The notes under the pieces were generated by a model. The model had not been told where the DNA came from and did no database searches. It saw only the letters and a program-made list of their open reading frames with translations. From Niveispirillum sp. (lineage in GTDB: Bacteria; Pseudomonadota; Alphaproteobacteria; Azospirillales; Azospirillaceae): a stretch of 10,774 nucleotides of DNA. The stretch's first letter is position 1; each line of letters starts with the position of its first letter. Shown here piece by piece: positions 5,552 through 10,774 of this stretch. The stretch is from contig JAEMSB010000097.1 of assembly GCA_016463045.1 (NCBI GenBank), forward strand, positions 1 through 10,774, read 5' to 3'. Made by a program: the position numbers and the translations under genes.

Positions 5552-8548
5552 ATGACAAAGACGGACAGCAAGACCATACGTGCACTACGCGGACTTCTGA
5601 TGCTGGGGGCGGCGGTCGGAATGACGGGCACCGCCATGGCCCAGGACCAACTTGAAGAGATCGTCGTTACCGGTTCGCGCATCGCGCGCACCAACCTGAA
5701 TTCCACGGTGCCGCTGAATGTGGTGGGCGAGACGGAAATCCGTTTCGCCGGTTTCACCAACCTGGCCGATGCCGTGTCCGCCGCGCCGCAGCTGGCGCCA
5801 GCCCTGAATGGGCAGTCTTCGGGCGGCTTCCTGTTTGTCGGCGGGCAGAGCCGCGTCGATCTGCGCGGCCTGGGGACCAACCGCACGCTGGTCCTGGTGG
5901 ATGGCAAGCGCCACATCACGGGCGCGCTCGACAGTTCCGCCGTCGATCTGAACACCATTCCGACCAGCATGGTGCAGCGTACGGAAATCATCACCGGCGG
6001 TGCGTCCGCCGTGTACGGTTCCGAGGCCGTGGCGGGCGTGGTCAACGTCCTGCTGCGCAAGGATTTCCAGGGTGTGGAAGTCGACAGCTCCTATGGCATC
6101 ACCGAACATGGTGACGGGCAGGAGATGCAGCACAGCGCGGTATTCGGCGCGAAGTTCGACGAGGGCAAGGGCTATATCCTGGCCGGCGTGGAATATACCA
6201 AGGTCGACAGCGTCCTGGCCGATGACCGCAACTGGGCCAGCCCCGGCATCACCTTCAACACGCTGGTGACGCCCAACACCTCCATCCAGAACCCGAAGAG
6301 CCGTACGGGCCGTGGCGGCGTGTTCCGCACGCTGGTCGCCAATCCGGGCGCCGGTCCGCTGGCCGCCAACGCGCAGGCCGGCGTGTCGATCGATTTTGAG
6401 ACGCGGTCGGTTCAGGGTCTGAATGCCAACTGTCTGGCCCCGCGCAACAACCCGACGGCGGCCACCCCGCTCTGCGATGATCCTTCGTTGGATTACACGT
6501 CGATCTACACGACGCTGCAGGGGGAGAGCGAGCGTCTGCTGGGCCGTGCCTATGGGTCGTACCAGATCAATGATTACGTGAAGATGACGGCGGAAATCGG
6601 TGCTGCCAGCGTCGACAGCTCCAACCCACGCGCCCAGCCGGCCTTCACGGGCACGGCCTCGTTCCGTCACAATGTCCGTCGTGATAATGCCTTCCTGGCC
6701 GGGACCAGCGCCAATGCCGTCGAACTGCGTCGCATCTTCGACGCCAATGGCCTGACGGCGCCCACCGCGTCGGCGGAATTGTACCGTTTCACGGAAGAAT
6801 TCGGTCAGCGCGTGATCGAACAGCAGCGTGACATGATCCGCACCGTGATCGGCTTTGAAGGCGATTTCGAGGCGGGCGACCGTACCGTCAAGTGGGACAC
6901 CTACTACCAGTACGGCCAGCTGGACGGTAAGTCGCTGAACCGTGGTCAGTTCAACAAGGACCGCTATGCCCGTCAGCTGGATTCGGTGATCGATCCCGCC
7001 ACGGGCCGTCCGATCTGTCGCGATCTTCTGTCCACCGATGCCGGTGTCCGCGCCGCCGCCGCCGGCTGTATCCCGTTCGACTGGTTGAACGGTCCCAGCC
7101 AGGCCGCCATCGATTATTCCAAGGCGACCTCTGTCACCATCGGTCAGGCCAGCCAGCAGGTGGCCGCATTCAACGTGACCACCGACCTGTTCGACCTGCC
7201 GGCAGGCCCGCTGGGCATCGCCGTCGGTGCCGAATATCGCGAGGAGAAGTCGGATCAGGAAACCGACAGCGCCACCGCCCAGGGCCTGCTGTTCACCAAC
7301 GCCATTCCACGCCGCAAGGGTTCCTATGACGTTGCCGAATATTACGCCGAAGCGCTGGTCCCGCTGCTGTCCGACATGTTCCTGGCCAAGGAACTGACCC
7401 TGGATGGTGCCTATCGCTGGGCCGATTACAGCACGGTCGGCGGTGTCAGCCAGTGGAAGGTGGGTCTGGATTACACCCCCATCGACGATATCCGTTTCCG
7501 TGGCACCTATTCGGAATCGGTGCGCGCCCCGAACATCATCGAACTGTACGCACCGACGGGTGAGAATTTCACGGGCACACAGCAGGACCCCTGCGACCGT
7601 TCCCGCGTTGCCACGCTGACCGGTGAGGCCCGGAACATCCGCGTCGCCAACTGCACGCGCGATATCCCCGGCTATAACGCGGCCACCTTCGACAGCAATA
7701 TCGGCACGGGCCGTTCCTCCCTGCGCCTTTTGCAGGGTGGCAACGTCAACCTGAATGAGGAAACGGCAGAGACCTTTACCATCGGTACGGTTATCCAGCC
7801 GACTTTCCTGGATGGTTTCTCGGCCACCGTCGATTATTACGACATCAACATCAAGGACGCGATCAACCTGCCTGCCCTGTCGGGCGTGTTCCAGGCCTGC
7901 TATGACACGGCGGGTGGCAGCCCGCTTTGCCAGCTGATCGTGCGTGACCCGACCGGTGCGCGGACCAATGTTGTTGGCGGTGTCGATAGTGTCAGCCTGA
8001 CCCAGTCCAACATTGCCAGCTTCAAGAACCGTGGCATCGACTTCTCGGTCGCCTATGGTTTCGATCTGAAGGACATGCTGGACGCGGCCAAGGATGACAG
8101 CCGTATCGACCTGAGCCTGCAGGGTACGCACCTGTTGCAGTATGACTTCGTTGCCCAGGCCGGGCAGGCGGCACGCAAATATGCCGGTACCGCCGGCACC
8201 CCGTCCTGGAAGCTGTCGGGTACCGCCAGCTATTCCGATGATGTCTTCACCTTCGCCTGGACGACCCGGTTCGAAGACAATCAGGTGGCGGACGAAACCC
8301 TGCTGCCGATTGCCGATGGACAGCCGCTGCCGCGTATCCCGTTCTACACGGGTGACGTCTGGTACCATGATGTTCGCGTGCTTTATAAGGTCACGCAGGA
8401 TCTGGTGCTGCGCGCCGGCGTGCAGAACGTGATGAATGACCGTCCGCCGAACCACCCGACGGTCTATCAGGGTACCGGTAGCGCCACGTCCGGCAACTGG
8501 GACAATCGTGGCCGGTTCTTCTACGCCGGTGTGAATGTGAAGTTCTGA
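5552..8548 (+). CDS. TonB-dependent outer-membrane receptor (second paralogue)
   Basis: A 998-residue TonB-dependent receptor, clearly homologous to its upstream neighbour along the whole length. The signal peptide probably ends at AMA|Q, residues 30/31, and the TonB-box-like LEEIVVTG is at 34-41, with no signalling domain. The plug, to about residue 170, contains DLRGLG, RTLVLVDGKR and GGASAVYGSEAVAGVVN. The barrel shares landmarks such as FDLPAGPLGIAVGAEYR, RAPNIIELY and DDIRFRGTYSESVRAPN, and ends in VNVKF with the terminal Phe. Its eight cysteines again fall in four close pairs (294/308, 489/506, 681/701, 783/793). CGGAGAGG at 5538-5545 lies 6 nt before the ATG. The loops differ strongly from the first receptor, so a different ligand is likely. 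The ligand itself is unknown; the dyads upstream allow, but do not prove, iron control. Confidence 0.93.
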   Translation: MTKTDSKTIRALRGLLMLGAAVGMTGTAMAQDQLEEIVVTGSRIARTNLNSTVPLNVVGETEIRFAGFTNLADAVSAAPQLAPALNGQSSGGFLFVGGQSRVDLRGLGTNRTLVLVDGKRHITGALDSSAVDLNTIPTSMVQRTEIITGGASAVYGSEAVAGVVNVLLRKDFQGVEVDSSYGITEHGDGQEMQHSAVFGAKFDEGKGYILAGVEYTKVDSVLADDRNWASPGITFNTLVTPNTSIQNPKSRTGRGGVFRTLVANPGAGPLAANAQAGVSIDFETRSVQGLNANCLAPRNNPTAATPLCDDPSLDYTSIYTTLQGESERLLGRAYGSYQINDYVKMTAEIGAASVDSSNPRAQPAFTGTASFRHNVRRDNAFLAGTSANAVELRRIFDANGLTAPTASAELYRFTEEFGQRVIEQQRDMIRTVIGFEGDFEAGDRTVKWDTYYQYGQLDGKSLNRGQFNKDRYARQLDSVIDPATGRPICRDLLSTDAGVRAAAAGCIPFDWLNGPSQAAIDYSKATSVTIGQASQQVAAFNVTTDLFDLPAGPLGIAVGAEYREEKSDQETDSATAQGLLFTNAIPRRKGSYDVAEYYAEALVPLLSDMFLAKELTLDGAYRWADYSTVGGVSQWKVGLDYTPIDDIRFRGTYSESVRAPNIIELYAPTGENFTGTQQDPCDRSRVATLTGEARNIRVANCTRDIPGYNAATFDSNIGTGRSSLRLLQGGNVNLNEETAETFTIGTVIQPTFLDGFSATVDYYDINIKDAINLPALSGVFQACYDTAGGSPLCQLIVRDPTGARTNVVGGVDSVSLTQSNIASFKNRGIDFSVAYGFDLKDMLDAAKDDSRIDLSLQGTHLLQYDFVAQAGQAARKYAGTAGTPSWKLSGTASYSDDVFTFAWTTRFEDNQVADETLLPIADGQPLPRIPFYTGDVWYHDVRVLYKVTQDLVLRAGVQNVMNDRPPNHPTVYQGTGSATSGNWDNRGRFFYAGVNVKF

Positions 8549-8572
8549 TGCCCTGTCCCTCAGACGCCGGGC

Positions 8573-8588
8573 GGGCGCATCCGCGCCC
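8573..8588 (+). repeat. Hairpin 1 of six downstream of second receptor
   Basis: GGGCGC (8573-8578) and GCGCCC (8583-8588) form a 6-bp stem with an ATCC loop, 24 bp after the receptor stop. The following TTGGCTT is only weakly T-rich, so it may be a poor terminator. It opens the run of inverted repeats that fills the gap between the convergent genes. Confidence 0.5.
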
Positions 8589-8595
8589 TTGGCTT

Positions 8596-8613
8596 GCGCC
8601 GCACGTGCGGCGC
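8596..8613. repeat. 18-bp perfect palindrome (hairpin 2 of six)
   Basis: GCGCCGCACGTGCGGCGC is identical to its own reverse complement over all 18 bases, centred on CACGTG. Without a spacer it can cruciform or fold only with a strained loop, and it also looks like a dimeric protein site. No second copy was noticed in the window. Confidence 0.7.
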
Positions 8614-8630
8614 GGCGGCAGTCGCCGCCG
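8613..8630. repeat. Hairpin 3 of six
   Basis: CGGCGGC (8613-8619) and GCCGCCG (8624-8630) form a perfect 7-bp stem with an AGTC loop. It shares base 8613 with the preceding palindrome, so the two structures abut directly. There is no T tail on either side. Confidence 0.6.
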
Positions 8631-8631
8631 T

Positions 8632-8660
8632 ACCAACGGTCACAGCCTGTGACCGTTGGT
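8632..8660. repeat. Long hairpin 4 of six (13-bp perfect stem)
   Basis: ACCAACGGTCACA (8632-8644) pairs with TGTGACCGTTGGT (8648-8660) around a GCC loop with no mismatch. It is the longest stem of the array. Neither strand has a T run after it, so it is not a standard intrinsic terminator; an mRNA 3'-end stabiliser, a protein site or a mobile palindromic repeat are alternatives. Confidence 0.7.
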
Positions 8661-8675
8661 GTCAGCAAAAGGAAT

Positions 8676-8698
8676 GGGGGCGGACCCACGCCGCCCCC
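8676..8698 (-). terminator. Hairpin 5 of six, probable terminator of the convergent TetR gene
   Basis: GGGGGCGG (8676-8683) and CCGCCCCC (8691-8698) form a perfect 8-bp stem with a 7-nt loop. Read on the minus strand it is followed by ATTCCTTTTGC, a moderately T-rich tail, 45 bp past the TetR stop. On the plus strand the tail is CGTTTCC, which is weaker. The minus-strand role is therefore preferred. Confidence 0.5.
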
Positions 8699-8712
8699 CG
8701 TTTCCATCTTTC

Positions 8713-8744
8713 AGGCCGCGACCTTCCGGGTCGCGGCCTTTTTT
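8713..8744 (+). terminator. Strong rho-independent terminator (hairpin 6 of six), rightward
   Basis: AGGCCGCGACC (8713-8723) and GGTCGCGGCCT (8729-8739) form an 11-bp perfect stem with a TTCCG loop and six T (8739-8744). It terminates rightward transcription from the second receptor, 165 bp past its stop. The T run overlaps the last codon (TAA on the minus strand, 8743-8745) of the convergent TetR gene, so the hairpin also sits right at the end of that mRNA. Confidence 0.9.
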
Positions 8745-9333
8745 ATGCGACGATGCCGCGCAGGATCAGGTCGCGGTGCAGGGTGGCCACCTGTTCGGCG
8801 GATTTGCGGCCCGATGGCTGGTACCAGGAACAGATGCCGGTCAGCATGGACAGGATGGCATAGGCCGCGATTGTCGGTTCATCCACGCGCAGCGACCCAT
8901 CCGCGCCCCCCCGGCGCAGGATGTCGATCAGCACGCCCTCATACTGTTTGCGCAGGCCCACGATCACCGAATGGTTGGGGGCTTCCAGGCTGCGCAATTC
9001 CGAATTGGCGATGAACACCTGCTCCCGCCGGGTGATATGATACCCGACATGGAAGGCGATGAAGGCTTCAAGCTGCGCCAGGGGTGCGGCATCGGCCGGC
9101 ACGGCCTCTTCCACCTCCACCAGCAGGGTGGTCATATGGTCATGCACCAGGTCGAACAGGATGTCCTGCTTGTTGCGGACATGGTTATAGAGCGAGCCCG
9201 GCTGGATGCCGACAGCATCGGCCAGCTGACGCAGCGTGATCGCCTCATAGCCCTTGCGATAGATCAGGGTCAGCGCCGCCTTGCGGATCGCTTCCATGGT
9301 TTTCGGCCCATGGCTGCCGGCGGTACGGGCCAT
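8743..9333 (-). CDS. TetR/AcrR-family transcriptional regulator, candidate repressor of the divergent acyl-CoA dehydrogenase gene
   Basis: A 196-residue one-domain-plus-ligand-domain TetR regulator, acting as a DNA-binding dimer in the cytoplasm. The N-terminal helix-turn-helix is typical: AIRKAALTLIYRKGYEAITLR leads into QLADAVGIQPGSLYNHVRNK, with recognition-helix residues about 44-51. The C-terminal two thirds, a presumed effector pocket, lack a recognisable signature. The reading frame also allows a TTG start at 9336, but the ATG at 9333 is preferred because AGAGAGG lies 6 nt upstream of it and only 3 nt from the TTG. The gene is divergent from isovaleryl-CoA dehydrogenase across a 198-bp region with an operator-like array, the usual layout for a local repressor. 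TetR-type LiuQ regulators of leucine catabolism are known in betaproteobacteria; equivalence here is a hypothesis. Confidence 0.88.
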   Translation of the reverse strand: MARTAGSHGPKTMEAIRKAALTLIYRKGYEAITLRQLADAVGIQPGSLYNHVRNKQDILFDLVHDHMTTLLVEVEEAVPADAAPLAQLEAFIAFHVGYHITRREQVFIANSELRSLEAPNHSVIVGLRKQYEGVLIDILRRGGADGSLRVDEPTIAAYAILSMLTGICSWYQPSGRKSAEQVATLHRDLILRGIVA

Positions 9334-9448
9334 CAACGGCCTCTCTTCATTGACAGAATCATCCTTGGCGCAAACTGCGGCGGGGAAGGGGGTGCCGTCA
9401 ACCGGAATTCACGCATGCGCCATGTGGCAAGACCCGCAGGATTCCTTG

Positions 9449-9477
9449 TTGAAATGACCAATAAAAAAACGTATGAC
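9449..9477 (+). promoter_or_regulatory. Probable sigma-70-type promoter of isovaleryl-CoA dehydrogenase
   Basis: TTGAAA (9449-9454) and TATGAC (9472-9477) are separated by 17 bp and match the consensus at 5/6 and 4/6 positions. Transcription would start near 9484, leaving a leader of about 48 nt before the ATG. The -10 element falls exactly between two inverted half-sites, which supports both calls. Confidence 0.5.
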
Positions 9478-9491
9478 CGTTTCTATAAACG
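9467..9491. promoter_or_regulatory. Alternating half-sites AAACG / CGTTT / AAACG, likely TetR operator
   Basis: AAACG (9467-9471), CGTTT (9478-9482) and AAACG (9487-9491) make two overlapping inverted repeats sharing the middle half-site: AAACG-N6-CGTTT and CGTTT-N4-AAACG. The array covers the probable -10 element and transcription start of isovaleryl-CoA dehydrogenase, so a bound dimer would block polymerase. The half-site recalls the AAAC/GTTT type used by acyl-CoA-responsive TetR proteins such as PsrA. That the adjacent TetR binds here is inference from position. Confidence 0.5.
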
Positions 9492-9531
9492 CCCTGATCC
9501 GGGCTGACAATCAAGAGAGGATGCCCCGCAC

Positions 9532-10704
9532 ATGCTGCGCAACAGCCTGCCCCTGTTCGATTTCGGCCTTGGTGAGACGGCGGACGCGCTGCGCGATGCA
9601 GTGGCGTCCTTTTCGGCGGATGAGATTGCGCCTCGCGCGGCGGAGATCGACCGCACCGATCAGTTCCCCATGGACCTGTGGAAGAAGATGGGCGACCTGG
9701 GTGTGCTGGGCGTGACAGCGGAAGAGGAATATGGCGGCGCCGGCATGGGCTATATCGAGCATATGGTGGCGATGGAGGAAATCTCCCGCGCCTCTGCCTC
9801 GGTCGGCCTGTCCTATGGCGCGCATTCCAATCTCTGCGTCAACCAGATCCGCCTGAACGGCAACGCCGATCAGAAGGGCCGTTATCTACCCAAGCTGATC
9901 AGCGGCGATTTCGTGGGCGCGCTGGCGATGAGCGAGCCGGGGGCCGGGTCGGACGTCGTGTCCATGCGCCTGCGCGCCGACAAAAAGGGCGACCGCTACG
10001 TCCTGAACGGCACCAAGATGTGGATCACCAACGGTCCCGACGCCGATGTCCTGGTCGTCTATGCCAAGACCGACCCCGATGCAGGCCCGCGCGGCATCAC
10101 CGCCTTTCTGGTTGAGAAGGGCTTCAAGGGTTTCTCCGTGGCGCAGAAGCTGGACAAGCTGGGCATGCGCGGCAGCCACACCGGTGAGTTGGTGTTCGAG
10201 GATTGCGAAATCCCGGAAGAGAATGTGCTGGGTCGCCTGAATGGCGGCGTCGGCGTGCTGATGTCTGGCCTGGATTATGAGCGCGCGGTGCTGGCCGCCG
10301 GCCCGCTGGGCATCATGCAGGCCTGCATGGATGTCGTCGTTCCCTATATTCATGAGCGCAAGCAGTTCGGGCAGTCGATCGGTGAGTTCCAGCTGATCCA
10401 GGGCAAGGTAGCCGACATGTATGTCGCGCTGAATTCCTGCCGCGCCTATGTCTATGCCGTGGGCCGCGCGGCGGATGCCAAGAAGATCACCCGAAAGGAT
10501 GCTGCGGGCGCCATCCTTCTGGCCGCCGAAAAGGCGACCCAGTTGGCGCTCGACGCCATCCAGATCCTGGGCGGCAACGGTTATATCAACGAATACCCGA
10601 CGGGCCGCCTGCTGCGCGACGCCAAGCTGTATGAGATCGGCGCCGGCACCAGCGAAATCCGCCGCATGTTGATCGGGCGGGAGCTGTTCAAGGAAACAGC
10701 ATAA
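9532..10704 (+). CDS. ivd: Isovaleryl-CoA dehydrogenase
   Basis: A 390-residue FAD-dependent acyl-CoA dehydrogenase that converts isovaleryl-CoA to 3-methylcrotonyl-CoA in leucine breakdown, passing electrons to ETF. Family signatures are present: LAMSEPGAGSD, KMWITNG, the RKQFGQSIGEFQLIQGKVADM helix, and ILGGNGYINEYPTGRLLRDAKL. The catalytic base marks the subfamily: Glu250 in SGLDYERAVLAAGP is where isovaleryl-CoA dehydrogenase carries it, while the usual late Glu position (YEG-type loop) is replaced by the EIGAGTSEI segment, residues 368-376. The length matches the family without a mitochondrial leader. GAGGA at 9517-9521 is about 10 nt before the ATG, slightly long. An ATG at 9521 is out of frame and touches the ribosome site, so it is not used. 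The rest of a leucine (liu) operon, such as methylcrotonyl-CoA carboxylase, would be expected downstream, outside the window. Confidence 0.93.
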   Translation: MLRNSLPLFDFGLGETADALRDAVASFSADEIAPRAAEIDRTDQFPMDLWKKMGDLGVLGVTAEEEYGGAGMGYIEHMVAMEEISRASASVGLSYGAHSNLCVNQIRLNGNADQKGRYLPKLISGDFVGALAMSEPGAGSDVVSMRLRADKKGDRYVLNGTKMWITNGPDADVLVVYAKTDPDAGPRGITAFLVEKGFKGFSVAQKLDKLGMRGSHTGELVFEDCEIPEENVLGRLNGGVGVLMSGLDYERAVLAAGPLGIMQACMDVVVPYIHERKQFGQSIGEFQLIQGKVADMYVALNSCRAYVYAVGRAADAKKITRKDAAGAILLAAEKATQLALDAIQILGGNGYINEYPTGRLLRDAKLYEIGAGTSEIRRMLIGRELFKETA

Positions 10705-10726
10705 GCGCTTTCTGCTCACCTGATTC

Positions 10727-10774
10727 CCCTCACCCTCCCACCCGCTGGCGCGGGCGGGCCCCTCCCTCTCCCAC
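10727..10774. repeat. GC-rich palindromic intergenic repeat (REP-like), cut by window end
   Basis: After the stop codon the sequence turns into pyrimidine-rich blocks, CCCCTCACCCTCCCA and CCCCTCCCTCTCCCA, flanking a small stem CCCGC (10741-10745) / GCGGG (10750-10754) with a TGGC loop. Such blocks around a palindromic core are typical of dispersed intergenic repeats in GC-rich proteobacteria. There is no T run, so it is not an obvious terminator. Only one copy lies in this window, so repetitiveness is inferred from its look. Confidence 0.45.

Noticed and set aside
5585..8707. Uninterrupted 1040-codon open frame antisense to the second receptor
   Set aside because: It mirrors the receptor codon for codon, its translation has no family motif, and long antisense frames are expected opposite GC-rich genes with strong third-position bias. 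The sense frame has a signal peptide, TonB box, plug and terminal Phe.
9334..9336. TTG start codon for the TetR gene
   Set aside because: It leaves only 3 nt to the AGAGAGG ribosome site, while the next codon, ATG at 9333, has a normal 6-nt spacing.
8656..9507. 283-codon plus-strand frame over the TetR gene
   Set aside because: It starts inside the hairpin array and would be cut by the strong rightward terminator at 8713-8744; the minus strand gives a clear TetR helix-turn-helix.
1..10774. CRISPR array, transposon or prophage
   Set aside because: No regularly spaced repeats, transposase, integrase or terminal inverted repeats with target duplications were found.

Overview
The window is GC-rich bacterial DNA, most likely from an alphaproteobacterium. 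The truncated ClpX is of alphaproteobacterial type. The large TonB-dependent receptors with an N-terminal LEEIVVTGSRI segment resemble those expanded in Caulobacterales, Sphingomonadales and Niveispirillum-like Rhodospirillales. I favour the Azospirillaceae (Niveispirillum/Nitrospirillum type), but the genus is a guess from memory and was not searched.

Layout, left to right. (1) The 3' half of clpX (bases 1-668), closed by a strong intrinsic terminator. (2) A single-gene unit (871-1635) for a short-chain dehydrogenase of the HSD10 / 3-hydroxyacyl-CoA dehydrogenase type, with its own terminator. (3) A gene-free stretch of about 560 bp (1695-2252) whose second half is very AT-rich and holds tandem repeats, dyads and a perfect hairpin followed by seven T. 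(4) A 978-residue TonB-dependent outer-membrane receptor (2253-5189) and its terminator. (5) A second AT-rich leader of about 300 bp (5253-5551) with several dyads. (6) A paralogous 998-residue receptor (5552-8548). (7) A convergent intergenic stretch of about 190 bp packed with six consecutive inverted repeats. (8) A TetR-family regulator on the minus strand (8743-9333). (9) A divergent promoter region with three alternating half-sites laid over a likely promoter. (10) Isovaleryl-CoA dehydrogenase (9532-10704), followed by a GC-rich palindromic repeat that runs off the window.

How the parts relate. clpX, the dehydrogenase and the two receptors each have their own terminator, so they look like separate transcription units rather than an operon. 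The dehydrogenase and the isovaleryl-CoA dehydrogenase both fit branched-chain acyl-CoA catabolism (isoleucine and leucine branches). The TetR gene, divergent from the latter, is the obvious candidate local regulator. The receptors have no adjacent TonB/ExbBD, sigma/anti-sigma or substrate-processing genes, so their ligand cannot be told from context.

No clearly new multi-gene system is visible. The most interesting material is non-coding: the hairpin array at 8573-8739, the operator-like triplet at 9467-9491, and the structured AT-rich leaders of the two receptors.
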